Source: Dirofilaria immitis
Taxonomy: Eukaryota; Nematoda; Chromadorea; Rhabditida; Onchocercidae
NCBI GenBank assembly: GCA_024305405.1
Contig: JAKNDB010000087.1
Span: forward strand, 2,604,001-2,668,000
Length of the DNA: 64,000 bases
Direction: 5' to 3'
The notes under the pieces were generated by a model. It saw only the letters and a list, made by a program, of their open reading frames with translations. It was not told where the DNA came from and made no database searches. Below are positions 52,144 to 64,000 of the stretch, piece by piece (position 1 is the stretch's first letter; every line of letters starts with the position of its first letter). The translations under genes were made by a program, and so were the position numbers.

Positions 52144-55100
52144 TCTGCTAGCCGGTTTTTGTCAGATAACAGTGTCTAAAATTCTGTGCAGTTTCAAAAA
52201 AGTAAGATTTGATCTTTTTCCTGTTAGATCAATAAACTCAAAAAAGAAGTGATGGCATGGAAAGACTTCTGAAGTTAATTAACATTTATACAGTACTTTT
52301 TTTAAATGATTTTAAATGAATTGCTTTTCAAAATTATAAGTATCGAGTTAATTTTGAAAGATTTTCGAAATAACTCTCCTCTTTCTGATTATATATTATG
52401 TATACCTCATGTCAAAATATGTGAAATATAATTAACATCTTTAGTATTATTATTTTATTATACTTAATTATTATTTCCTATTGATATTCTCATGCTTCTT
52501 TACCAGTAGGATTAGAATTTCCGATTTTCATATCCAATACTATTGTATAATGGGATACGATTCTACTATTCAATTTCATTGTTTTCGTTATACGCTGTGC
52601 ATTGTATCTTAGTGTTATTTAAAATTTTTCTTTTTCAAAATGTTAGGAGTATGTATATTTGAATTGTTTTCAAGAATTTACAGTTGCTTGAGATGATTTC
52701 AGAGAATAATGCTTTCCGTTAAAATTATTGTTATATGTGAAAAAATAAACATTTTTGGACAATTTTGAATAAATTTTGAAGCAGTACTTTAGAATTTTCT
52801 TGAGCTTTCTTTTGTGATTAGTCTGAAATGTTTTGAAATTAATTGTAAAGACAGTACATTTTATTATGCTGGTATCTTGTTACCAACTAAAACTTCAGTG
52901 TTCGGAAAGATTTTTGTAAAAGGCGAAGCACATTTGTTGTTGCATTGAAAGGATTTTTTGACACATTTGTTGTTGCATTGAAAGGATTTTTTGACACATA
53001 TGTTGTTGCATTGAAAGGATTTTTTGCTGGTGGTCATATTGCCAGAGATTTATCATTTGGGAAGTTGGATTTCAAATTATATTGAAGAAATTCATTCGAA
53101 GTTGAATATAATTCATATTACCCTATAAATATTAAAGGCAATTTCATGAGATTCTTTTGTTTTTCTGGGAGAGTAAAGATAAAAAAATATCTCGAACTAT
53201 ACGCGCGATCAATCTAACTTTTATTGCGTCGTCTACTACTACGTAGTACAATAAAAATATATCGTTAATATAATTAAAACAAAATCACAAATTAAAATAT
53301 CGCTGAAAAAACTGCTTACGAAGAAAAGAGTTTAAAAACATTCCCATCATGAGATTATTAAAAATATTCCCACCGTTGTAAACATGGCATCTGATGGAAA
53401 AGTATTTTAAACATATAGGCTTTGTTATAATATCGGAAATATTTACATGTGAATTACTTTGATATTTTACTATTGAAGATAAGTTTGATAATAGGGAACA
53501 AAGAGGAGAATTAGATAAACAATTTATTACATTAGAGACATCGTAATATTCGTTTATGTTAAATAATGAGTCATAAAAATATAAAATATTTCGGTTATAC
53601 CGACAATAAGATTTGTAAATTCTAAACATTTACGAGAAATAAATTTGCTGAGTTTTTGCAATGCGAAGAGTAAATTGCTACTGTATGAGATGATCGGTAT
53701 ATGATTGATAAGGGAAAATATTTAATTTCAAAATTTTTAACCAAAAAGATTGTTGCTCAAAAATCATGGATAAAGATAGCAGTAAAAAAGGGTAAAATTA
53801 AGAAATCAACATTGATATAATAATTTCTTATATAAATCTTCAAATATTAATATTTCCTTTATTTTGAAATATCTATAGAAAAAAAAAGGTTAATCACCGA
53901 CAATAATGCACTTAGTTTTTTCGTTCTTTAAGCTATTTGATGTGGCGATAATTTCATTTTTCAATAGATTAGAAGAAGATTTGTTATCTGATGTAGACGT
54001 GAATTGCTTTCTTCTTTTCCCTTTCCTTCTATCACTGAGAAAAGCAAGACTCTCGACAGTAAGCTAGCTGTTCGAGAGATGAACAAATTGCATTTTGCTG
54101 ATAGCTAGTCTGTCAACGGTTAAATACATTGGAAAATAAGTGGTAGGTTTCTGTTTCACTTAAAGATAGATTTATTCTTAATTTGAAATTTTAATCGAAA
54201 ACAAACTTTTATATTATGTTTTAATCATTATTACTTTTATTCTCATTATAGTTGTTATTTTTATCGTTGTCTTCTTGGATTAGTTTTTCCTTATTTTCTC
54301 TATTCGATTATTATTTCTTATAATTACTATTATATTTGTCATTAACATTGATAACAACATTATGAATATTAAGTATGACATTATCATTGTTGATTATTTT
54401 TGTTGCTATAAAAAAGAAAAAGTGAAAAGCGATATATTTCTCTTTTTTTTTAATTTTTGATTGAAATTAAAGAGCAATAATGGCCAATTATTCTACAAAA
54501 AAAAATAATTATTTATTTGTTTATAACATGTAATAGATTGATATTTATATAAACTTTGTTCAATAGTTATTCAGAATTTATAACAAATAAATCAATCATT
54601 TCATTGAAGCATAACACTGATCAGATGATAACTGAATGAAAGATTAAATAACAAAGTAAGAATATCGCTAAGAATGCAAAAACAAAATTTGTTATTTCGA
54701 ATTATTTCCGAAAGTTTGTTTTTATGATTTGTTGCTTCTGCTGATTTTATAGCGATAACATCGTTGGAAGAATGGGATGAGAAAATTTTTATCTTAGAAT
54801 TTCCGTTGTGAATTAATATGTTTAAAAATATACTTTAATTTAAACACAGCTTTTCTATCTTCATGTTCTATTCTTTCCTCGAAATCATTCAAATTAAAAA
54901 AAAAGTTTCTGTTTCCAAAATTTAAACTTTTTATTCCTTTAACATATTTATCTTTTCTCTTATTGTAAGATGTTATTTCTGATATTATCATTAACATTCT
55001 CTTATCGAATATTTATTTTTGCGTATTTCTCAAAGAAATTTTTCATAACAGCATGCTAAATTGCAAAATAAATAATTTTGGGGCGCTAATCGTTGAATTA

Positions 55101-55788
55101 TTGTATTTTATCAGTTCGCCGAAAAAATATAATCAAAATTTTTTCTTCCAATTAACTGCTTACATATATGATTAATTTGTTAAGATCAAAATTAGATAAC
55201 ATGGGTCAATCTTCTTTATATCTTCATTATATCATTGTAACACAATTTTTGTTTTATTGATAAAACAGAGCAGCAAAAAATATTAATGATTTAAAGGGAG
55301 TATAAATTTTAAAAAATTTTTTTCAAATAGTTTTTGTTTTGATTTTTCTAGTATTTAAGTTAAATTAATTCCTACTAATAAAGTTTGGGAATCAAATGAT
55401 TTAGCAAACCAATCATCTTATTATCTATAATGTTTTTCATTCACATATCATTTGATCATTTAAATAGAATCATTACAGATTTCTGTTTGTAATTGCATAT
55501 TAAGAAACAGATAAATATTCAATTATAAATTATCAATCAATATTTAATCATTGCAATAACCATATCATATCTTCAACTGAACAAAAATACATCATCCTGA
55601 TCATTTTTTCTCGAAATTAACAAACGTCTTTGAAGTTTTTATATTTTCAAAATTGCTTGCAGCCATTAAAGTATGTACACTATTGTTGACAAATGAATTG
55701 AAAAACAAACAGAGTTCATTTAAATATATCAATGAGATTAATTGAGTTCGATTATTTATCAAATTTTTATTTTCAGACATTTCTATCA
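52144..55788. other. AT-rich intergenic DNA
   Basis: No supported gene. It holds a 33-bp tandem repeat (52930-53028), a small hairpin (54050-54078) and a 114-codon minus-strand ORF at 53285-53629 of very AT-driven composition. Confidence 0.5.
52930..53028. repeat. 33-bp tandem repeat, 3 copies, in an open frame
   Basis: Three head-to-tail units (52930-52962, 52963-52995, 52996-53028) are nearly identical. Each unit is 33 bp, so the plus-strand frame repeats TFVVALKGFFD three times and continues AGGHIARDLSFGKLDFKLY to a TGA. No ATG or splice acceptor starting this frame was found. Confidence 0.95.
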
Positions 55789-57677
55789 ATGGTCTCATCA
55801 TTCGTTATTTTCTTAATATTGAATATCTTTATTGGAATCAATTTCACAGCTATTGATGTATGTAAGTTATTTTTTTTTCTCTTAATGTTATCTCTAAAAA
55901 TCCATTCTGTCTTTTACAAACATTTATGATAAAACCGACTGTAAACGTAAAAGGTATGATAAAGCATTTTCGGCTATATGTAAACAAATTGAGGATAGAT
56001 TAATTTTTGTTTGGATATGTCGTTCCGAGAAAATACAGGTGATTAATGCCATAATTAATACATAATAGAGGAGAAATAATTATGTAAGGAATGTCAGAAC
56101 CATTTAGATATTTAATGCAGTGATATCTTTATCAGTAAATATATAATTGCACGTTTGTTAGAGATTAACTTGGCAAACGAGACTTACGCTATCAACTGTT
56201 TAGCCAAATTGATATCAACTGGTTATACATGTATAAGTGCAAAAAAATTATAGACAAAACTTAATTTATGCCAGTGATTATCAAATCATAATGATACTGA
56301 AATAATTGTACTGATGGTCAAATATGATTGGATTTAAATTCAAAATAACTTTTCGATAGCATCGTTATCTTCCAGGAGTTATACATAATGATTAGATGAT
56401 TAGATGATTAAGATTATGATAAATCAATTATTCCATTTAATGTAATCATTAATTAAGCCGTGAACCAAATTGATTTGATTTCATTAAACTTCCTAAGAGA
56501 TTATTTATTCTACTGTATTTTGATATCAATAATATGTTCAAATTAAAACTTATTTGAGAAATTTTTTTTTACAGCTGAAAGGAGACTAATTCATCGTAAT
56601 TTTTATTGGTATACGATGGGAAAGGAAGAACGACGACGTAGTGGATCGACGCCGTTTGGTTTTGATCATCTACCGTCGCAAACAGTATTATGTGTGGTAA
56701 TAAACATTTATCGATTAATTTAAGAAATATTTTTGAAATCGTTCACTAATTAGTTGCCCCAACATATTTTTGATGATTAGATAGCTCTATATCAGATATA
56801 GCTGATATATGTGAGCTAAGACTTTGCAAAGAGACTATTTTTAGCAATAGCTGTTCAATTTTATTTTGGCTAAGCTATTAAATTAATTGATTATCAGTTA
56901 TCAAAGGACGAGATTTGAATAAGTGAAGAAAATTTTGAAATGAAAGAATTCGGGAATTTTAAAGCAAATATAATATCTATTTTAGTTTTTTATTTCATCT
57001 TGAATTTTAAAGTTTAAAATTCAAAGTGGAAGTTGAAAGCAAAGTAAAGCATCAGTCATTATTACCTGTCATAATTTCCATACTTCATATTCTTTTTTTT
57101 ACAACATTAAAATGTATCAGGAGAAAAAAAAATCTTAGCAGATAAATCATTCGAATTATAATTTGGCAAGAGAATGATAATGTTTTTTAAAAATGATAAT
57201 CAAATCATATAGCATAAAATAGCAGTCAATCGATAATATTAATAATTCATATCTCAACTCTAATTTCTTTTTTAAATCAAATGAAAAAAACAATGAAACT
57301 TTATTTTTTTTTGCGTATTTTTCCAGACATTAATTTATATTAAGATTGATTGAATTCATGGATGAAATTAATATGAAAATTTGAACATATCATTTAATTT
57401 ACTTCATTTTACATATTTTCATTTACTAGTAATTCCCTTTTAATGATTCGTTAAATTTATCATATCATTTCTTGCTTAATCAGAAACAATATTTGTCTAC
57501 CTGATTCGTTTTTTTTTTATCCCAAATTATATTTATCTATATCTGTAATAAAATATTCTAATGTTTTTACAATTTATATAAAAATTTCAGATTCTGCACA
57601 AAACAGTGGAGTGTGATAAAGTGATAGAAGCGCTGAAACATTACAAAGAATACAATCATACGGATCAATTTTCCTGA
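55789..57677 (+). CDS. Small secreted protein, 93 aa, family not recognised
   Basis: Three exons with consistent phases: 55789-55861, 56575-56696, 57591-57677. The acceptor TTTTCAG lies 12 nt before the ATG, suggesting a trans-spliced 5' end. The first exon encodes a classical signal peptide (MVSSFVIFLILNIFIGINFT). The mature part starts near IDVSERRLIHRNFYWYTMGK and continues EERRRSGSTPFGFDHLPSQ, TVLCVILHKTVECDKVIEAL, KHYKEYNHTDQFS. It has two cysteines, which could form one disulfide, and an ERRR basic run. AATAAA lies about 150 nt after the stop (57828-57833). No known domain is evident. A secreted effector, a neuropeptide-like precursor or a small binding protein are all possible. Splice consistency makes a real gene likely. 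Confidence 0.7.
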
Positions 57678-59946
57678 TAATTTTATTTTCTATTACTAAT
57701 ATCTGCCTATTATATATTTTCTATTTCAGCATTTTTGATACTTTTTCTTCTCTTTATTTTTGTCATACTTTTCAATAACTTTATGTGACACTTTTTTTTC
57801 CATTTTCTCCTCGAAATTTTATTTTGTAATAAAATAATTGATAGGGGAAAACTGTTACTGAGCTGATACTGTTTAAATGATAAGCTGATATTCAAATTTT
57901 ATCATAAGTAAGATGAGGAAGAAATGTTCATTATGTAGCATTAAGTAAATTTAGTAAGTAAAGGCTATAAATATGAAAACTATTTGATCATGATAACCCA
58001 TGATGAAGATGGATCATAAAATCTATAGAATTTTTTATAGAAAAATAGTTGAAATCTCGGAATATTCTATGAATAAATTACTTCGAAACGAAATTTTTGA
58101 ACTCTTCCGGAATTTAACACTAATTTTTAGAATAATTCATGACCCAAAGAAAAATGTAATTTATAATTGTATATTCGATGTCAAAATACCAACTTTATAT
58201 TGAGCCGATCTTTTATTTTGATTGCATTTCTTTTTATATGTCCTATATAAAGTGTTATATAATCTTTTTCATCTTCCTATTCTATGATTATTATAAAAGT
58301 ATAAACAAATAGATAGAGATAATATAAAATTAATCCATTAGTTTAAATAAAATATTAGCTAAATAATTTGCTTGTTTAATATTGGCATCTTATTTGAAAG
58401 TAAAATAATTATTATAATATCTAAGATTTTAAATTTGATGTAAGCATTTTATATTGTTGTTGCAACAATCATATTAAATATTATTGTTATCCATTATTGA
58501 TAACTGAATTGGAAACTTTCGTTGTTTGATTAATTCTGTTATCACTAAAAAACGACTAGCAATGTCTTCTCGATAGAGTCATCAAACTGCATGATATAAT
58601 TGAACAGTAATTCTCCATTTATTTATAATCCATTGTTATGATCGCTTTCAATTGTCAATAACTTCCAATTTTGCAATTACATGGAATAACAAAATATGCT
58701 ATTAAAATTTTGCAAGAATTTTACATTAGACAGAGATCACTTTAAATCATTGAGAATTGGTCAATTTATTTGTTTTAAATTAGAGCATAATGATAGGTCG
58801 CTTGGTATGTTAATATTCAGGATGCATTCATATCAGAGACAAAGGTCAACCGTCACAAAAATCAAACTTTTCAATTTGGTTTGATTCACTTTATTTTTCG
58901 TATCCAACGGACTGTTATTCATCTTTCCTGATACAAATGAATGAATGAATGACCCATTGTTAAACAGTCATTACGTCTTTTTATGCATTATCTCTTTTAT
59001 AATGCAGTTGCTTCTGAATTATTTATTGAACATTCTAAACATTTATATTTAGAATCAATACATTTTTATTTTAAAAATTTTTATCTTCTATTTTTATAAT
59101 ATTTTTATTTAAAATTAATCGTTCCTGATAACAAATCTATAACCTTTAAATTAGAATGTTTAATAAATGATTAATTCAACTATACCGCTCATGATGAATT
59201 AAATGTAATATGGAAATACTGATCGAAAAAATTTTTTTTACTATAATCCTCACACTAAGTCATTTCATTGCCCGTTAGCAACAACTTGATGATTCACACT
59301 GATTACAACGAGTTTGATTACATACGTGACAAACAAATATTCTTTTTTTCAACCATTGAGATGTCCATGGACAAATTTTTCGAATTATTGTTTCAAAAAA
59401 ACTGGCAAAATAATCACATCTCTTAGTCGCAGATGTAATTATTGCGATAAATGATAATCAGTATCATTTATTACATTGCAGAACTTGATGAATATGCCAT
59501 ACATCACGTATATTGATTGATAGAAACTTAAACAAATGTGACGTCCCTATACAATCTTCCGCTAAACAATTTTTGCTTTGAAGACGAATTGGTCCATGCT
59601 ATATTATTGTTGTGTTCATATATATCAGCAAAACAACGATTAAAATAGATGTCTTCAATGGAGGAACTCGCTGTAATGCTTATTAAAAATGGCCCAAATT
59701 ATGACTGAATAAAAAAGTCAAATAGGAAAATCAACAAAATATTAGAAATTAAACTACTGAAATCTTATGATTCCTAGTTATAATCCACATTTAAAACCAA
59801 ATAAAATTAAAAACGGAAGAAGATATTTTCAGATTATTTGATCTGGTAAAACTTAAGGGATACTATTTAGTAGACTGTTGTTTTCCTAAATCTCCATAGT
59901 TGATTTTTTTTTAACTCTCGATAGTTGATTTGTTGACCACTTTCTT
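57678..59946. other. AT-rich intergenic DNA, nothing supported
   Basis: Short open frames at 58000-58203 and 58696-58884 have no motif or splice support. Confidence 0.5.
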
Positions 59947-60195
59947 TTATGGAAATGATGCACTGAGAACTTTGCCTTCTATTCTTCCAGCCAGTTTATA
60001 TAAAGACATATTGTGGCCAAAAAAGTGTTGTGAATTACAATGAACCATAACTGAAGAAAAGTAATACCAGCAAATAACTGAAAATTCGGAGAACTCGTAG
60101 AAATGAAATAAAATTGTACCGTGTAAAAGTGAAGGAATTCCAGCTAAATATCTGGTCCTAGGGTTACTAAGCATGACCTGAGAAAAAGTTGACAT
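59947..60195 (-). CDS. Candidate two-exon 59-aa protein
   Basis: Exon 1 (60120-60195) begins three bases after an AATTTCAG acceptor, as for a spliced-leader site, and encodes MSTFSQVMLSNPRTRYLAGI-PSLLH, ending at a GTACAA donor. Exon 2 (59947-60050) follows a TTTTCTTCAG acceptor in matching phase and encodes VMVHCNSQHFFGHNMSLYKL, AGRIEGKVLSASFP, stop. A second acceptor at 60077 would add nine codons. The protein is basic, without a signal peptide. No family was recognised. Two good splice signals and sensible composition argue for a gene, but the length is short and no homology is known to me. Confidence 0.35.
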   Translation of the reverse strand: MSTFSQVMLSNPRTRYLAGIPSLLHGTILFHFYEFSEFSVICWYYFSSVMVHCNSQHFFGHNMSLYKLAGRIEGKVLSASFP

Positions 60196-60308
60196 TAACT
60201 GAAATTTTTTTGCAAGTAATTAAGTTTTTTTCAAAATGTCTAGCAATGATAACAGAGACTAGCTAGGTTCGTAAATCTTTCAAAAATGAAGAAAAATTCG
60301 TGCAACAT

Positions 60309-60443
60309 AATGCAGAAGTGTATCTGATAAATTATCTGCGATATAATGCAGAAGTGTATCTGATAAATTATCTGCGATATAATGCAGAAGTGTATCTGAT
60401 AAATTATCTGCGATATAATGCAGAAGTGTATCTGATAAATTAT
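60309..60443. repeat. 36-bp tandem repeat, 3.75 copies
   Basis: Units at 60309-60344, 60345-60380, 60381-60416 and a partial unit to 60443 are identical. The unit contains GATAAATTATC, itself a short palindrome. It lies about 110 bp upstream of the candidate minus-strand gene at 60195. Confidence 0.97.
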
Positions 60444-61575
60444 GCATGGATCATTTAAGAAAAACGTAAATCTGGATAATTTTAACTTTAACATTCAAAA
60501 AAATCTTGAAATTTCTCACTTTTACGAACATCATATGTAAACGAATCAATAAACCCATCAACATGCACAATGGTGACCCGACTGCGATTAGCATCGAGAC
60601 CTAATTTTATCAACTAGTAGTACCAAAAGCGACGTCAAGTCGATAATTTACGTAAGAAGATCAATGATATGAACAGATCAAGCCAGATAAATGAAATGAT
60701 TCTGCTACCTACGTGATAACCCAAATCTTCTGAACATTTTATGGCCGAGTCACTTTTACCCCTTTACCTTATTTAACGAAGAATCTTTCAAACTTAAAAT
60801 TCATTTGTTTTAGGGCTGTTACAAATTGACCGTTGCAGTTTTTGGCATTTATTCAATTCTGAGCAAGAAGCAGTAAGTGATAGTCGGTCATTCTAGCTCA
60901 GTCGGTCATTTCGCGAGAGTTCAAAATTTTTTTCATTTGATAGTTGGGCAATTTTTGTCCTATCGACGACATCTCGAGAGTTCAATTCATCTTTTTTCTA
61001 TTAGTTTATTGGTAATGCATGTTTTTATTGAAATTTGAAGTATTCAAAAATTATCAAAATATTTGAGAGTATGATTTGCATGTCAATTTGCAAAAGCTGA
61101 GACATACATGCAACGTATAATGTGATAAATACGACTTTCTTTTATGCATAAGGTTTATTTCTCGATACATATCTCAAAACAAATTTTATTTCAAAGTTTT
61201 TGTTTTCAAAAAGAAAAAAATGAAAAGTGATTGAATAGATGTGCACTATATGTGATGTTGAGAAAAGAATTTTGCTGAACATAAAGTTTTTTTCATTATA
61301 ATTAGAAATTTTGAGAATTGAATTTAATTCATAAAAAGATTGACATTAAACTCATATTATGGTTGAGGGAAAGAATAAATTTGAAATAGACTATGTTTTG
61401 GAATTATTTGAGCTTTCAAATGTTATAGATTTTTAGAATTGTGTGTTTATGATATATGTATACGTAAGTATTATGTTTTTATAAAAAATTATTTTGCATT
61501 GCGAAGTTGAGTCATAAGTTAGAAAGTTTTCTTTGCAAAATTTAGATTCCTGCGTCATTTGACACATGCACACGC

Positions 61576-61628
61576 AATACATACATATACACACGCACAC
61601 ACACACACACGCGTATACGCATATACAA

Positions 61629-61660
<32 letters not shown>
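61576..61660. repeat. CA/CATA microsatellite
   Basis: Two CA runs separated by CGCGTATACGCATATACAAA-type sequence. Confidence 0.95.
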
Positions 61661-61911
61661 GCAAAAAAGTATTTCAGAATAGTGATCACATTTATACGAT
61701 CTTAAATGTATGTTTTCGACATTCATATGACGTATATTTATGTTTGTTTATATCACTAGGAAGATGTTTAATAGGATTTGTGAAATTTCAGCGTTATTTC
61801 ATAATGGCATCTTGTTAATGGTGATTGATATTTAATACGGGTACTATTTAATAATGCAAAGTCTGAATTGAGTTGTCGAATTTCAGTTATTTTAATTTGG
61901 AAAGCTCGAAT

Positions 61912-62350
61912 ATGTCTGACACAGGTCGTAGTCCAGGACGTGTAGCAAGGGCTGGTTCCGGAGGAGCAGCAGTACGGCAGAGACGCGGTGGTACTTTTGC
62001 AGGTCATTTTTAAATAATTTTTTTAATTTTTGTGTGTTATGTGTTTTAATATTTTGATTGAAACAACTTGGAAAAAAGTATTCGCAAATCGCTTACTCGA
62101 TTCGTATATTGTTACATGTTTTTGCCATTTTTAACTCGTAGTTAATTGCTATGGTGAAATATATCTTATTTTAGGTTCAGGCCGTTCATCACGTAGTGGC
62201 GTAAGTAGCGGCGGTTTATGGCGTTTTTATACAGAAGATGCGACCGGTTTGAAAATTGGACCAGTCCCAGTACTTGTCATGAGTCTTGTTTTCATAGCTT
62301 CTGTTTTCATATTACACATCTGGGGCAAATATACCCGCACACATCACTGA
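61912..62350 (+). CDS. sec-61.B: Protein transport protein Sec61 subunit beta
   Basis: Sec61 beta is the tail-anchored small subunit of the ER translocon. Two exons, 61912-62002 and 62175-62350, joined in phase 1, give 88 aa, the normal length. The N-terminal half is polar and Gly/Ser/Arg-rich ([20 protein letters not shown]). Then comes the highly conserved [20 protein letters not shown], leading into a single C-terminal membrane helix (about 61-80, [18 protein letters not shown]) and a short basic tail KYTRTHH. The start is the first ATG. AATAAA lies at 62517-62522. The family match is unmistakable. Confidence 0.97.
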
Positions 62351-63679
62351 TTAGTCATTTATGTGAAATTGCAAATTTAGTTACAATTTTTTCATCAGGT
62401 AAGTTGTGGAGAATGCAAATGAATTGATATGAATTGCCTTTCTACAAAGAAAAATTATTACCATCAAATTTCTTATCGAGTTCTCATCCTAAAATAGCTT
62501 TTCTTTTTTGTATGGAAATAAATTAACAACGTGAAAAGAAATAATTTATTTTGTGATGAACAATATATAGGAACTTTTATGTTGGGTCTATTCAATGTGT
62601 AACATTCTTAATATTTTGGTGACATATTTTGACATTGTTGATTAGTTCTTTTTATTCGATGATTATTTGATATTAATAATTTATGGTAATTATTTATGTA
62701 TTAATGTATCATTCGCTTCCACCGTGTGAGTTGACATGAATTGTACTGAGAAATCAGTTAAGGTGTTTCTCTTTACTAAATTGATTGAGTGAAATTTGCA
62801 TAGACTTTTTAAGTTAATGGAAATGCAAAAATCGCTTCATCAAAGTAGGCCTTGTAGATGAACAAATCTATTGTTGTCGAATTTATTTCAAAAATCATAA
62901 TATATTTCTCTCACTGTTTGATACTACAATTATTAATTGCGGTGATTTTTTATTTGCCCAAATTAAATATAAATGACAATAAATATTATTTTGTTTCTAT
63001 TTTATGTTACCCGGACTGCTAATATTGTTACGACTATTGTTTTTTCAAGACAGTATATACCATTATACCTATCACAATGATTCCTGCTTTTAAATTTGCA
63101 TTAATTCATTAGAATCAAATGTTTTTTTATAGATCTTATTTGAGCAATTCGTTTGCAATACATTTAGATGAAACATTCCTCAATGAATGCAAAGTGTGAT
63201 TGACTGTTTGTTTCTAGGGACTTTATAGGAACTGAAATAGAAGAGTGAGTTAATAGTTAATTAAATTCCAGTTGGATAGTGAGCAGATAGAAACTTTGAG
63301 AGTGGTATATGATGATTGATATTTTTCGTTGAAACGGTAAGACACGTACAATATTGTGTATTGGAGTAGTAATTGAATAGCATGTAAATACTGGTAATTT
63401 ATACTTAATGTAATGTGAAATATTGATATCAAAGTCTTACTAAATAGTTGACTGTTAATACTTATTCTATGTCAAGAATTAGTGATATTAGTTGTATAAT
63501 ACTTAATAACTTTATAGAAATTTAGATTAAATTAAGGAATAGCACTGCGTAATTTTTTTGTTTGATGTGAGATAAGAAAAACAATATCGATTATTACAGA
63601 GGATACTTAACATCTTTTCAGATCTTGCAGTACTGATTAATGGTATTTATTGAAGAAATCGCTGGAAATAGTAAGAAAA
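62351..63679. other. Intergenic region downstream of Sec61 beta
   Basis: The first ~180 bp is the Sec61 beta 3' UTR. The rest is AT-rich and shows no gene until 63680. Confidence 0.5.
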
Positions 63680-64000
63680 ATGGCCGACCCTGCTGATTAC
63701 ACAAAAGGAGACAAATGGTTGAAGAAACAAAAATTAGTAAAGAAAGTCCCATCTGATAAGGTAATTTTACTATTCTTCATTTTTCTGTGTTTTATTTTTA
63801 TTTTTGTGACACGAAATAGTTGAAATTAAAATTCGCTTTGTAATGAATAAATCTTTATGTTGCAGAGAGCAGCTGATATTTGGCATTGTTTGCTTATTTA
63901 TAATTTTTTCTTCTCTTGTGCTTGTATTGCAGATTATGTATCGGTTACTATCATTTTTATATTTTGTCATTAACAAGCAGTATTCCAAAATGGCAAAATT
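63680..64000 (+). CDS. 5' end of a gene cut by the window edge
   Basis: Exon 1 (63680-63760) encodes MADPADYTKGDKWLKKQKLV, KKVPSDK in a good start context and ends at a GTAATT donor in phase 0. Candidate second exons follow TTGCAG at 63866 (RAADIW...) or ATTGCAG at 63943 (IMYRLLSFL...); the window ends before this can be settled. The lysine-rich start followed by K-x-x-P-x-x-x-x-A-A vaguely recalls the first helix of SNAP-type TPR proteins, but this is not enough for an assignment. Confidence 0.6.

Larger units (their letters stand above)
60196..61911. other. Intergenic region with tandem and CA repeats
   Basis: Contains the 36-bp tandem array and a CA microsatellite. The part at 60540-60780 is GC-richer, without a long ORF. 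The promoter and 5' UTR of Sec61 beta lie at the right end. Confidence 0.5.

Noticed and set aside
53285..53629. 114-codon minus-strand ORF
   Set aside because: Composition is dominated by N, S, I, F and Y as expected from AT-rich random frames. There is no signal peptide, motif or partner exon, despite a reverse-strand AATAAA nearby.
54050..54078. Hairpin CTCTCGACAG...CTGTTCGAGAG
   Set aside because: Short, bulged stem with no adjacent gene; too weak to call a feature.
61433..61726. 97-codon minus-strand ORF with Cys/Val repeats
   Set aside because: It is the translation of the CA microsatellite.

Overview
The window is nuclear DNA of a nematode, most likely a clade III (filarial-type) worm. 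The base composition is strongly AT-rich. Genes are split into many short exons by GT-AG introns with TTTCAG/TTTTAG acceptors, and several start codons lie a few bases after a lone TTTCAG, as expected for spliced-leader trans-splicing. The recognisable proteins (eIF3e, a CLIC/EXC-4-type protein, ribosomal protein S9/uS4, a PIR-1-type RNA phosphatase, Sec61 beta) read as nematode orthologues. Species cannot be fixed from sequence alone. Gene models were built by hand from splice sites and conserved protein motifs; exon coordinates are given in the evidence.

Layout: 1-5.9 kb is AT-rich non-coding DNA with a foldback repeat. 5.9-9.5 kb (minus) is a complete 10-exon eIF3e gene. 11.5-14.1 kb (minus) is a complete 5-exon CLIC gene. 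14.1-21.9 kb is a gene desert with a 26-bp minisatellite. 21.9-24.1 kb (minus) holds an orphan FtsH-like peptidase fragment, a 49-codon ORF just downstream of the ribosomal gene, and the complete 4-exon rps-9/uS4 gene, which has a perfect hairpin in its last intron. 24.5-30.3 kb has a cyclin-like relic, an intact-looking MITE, a possible small gene with its own poly(A) signal, and a broken short secreted collagen gene. 35.4 kb has a second broken member of the same collagen family. 40.1-44.6 kb (minus) is a complete 6-exon type II membrane glycosyltransferase-like gene.

50.3-52.1 kb (plus) is a PIR-1/DUSP11-type RNA 5'-phosphatase with an intact active site but a frame break near its 3' end. 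55.8-57.7 kb (plus) is a 3-exon gene for an unrecognised small secreted protein. 59.9-60.2 kb (minus) is a possible tiny two-exon gene beside a 36-bp tandem repeat. 61.9-62.4 kb (plus) is Sec61 beta, and a further gene starts at 63.68 kb and leaves the window.

The genes do not form a single pathway. Three serve core gene expression or secretion (eIF3e, uS4, Sec61 beta). The most unusual content is the pair of decaying mini-collagens, the orphan FtsH-like fragment, the frame-disrupted pir-1 and the unrecognised secreted protein. No tRNA, rRNA, CRISPR or intact transposase gene was found.
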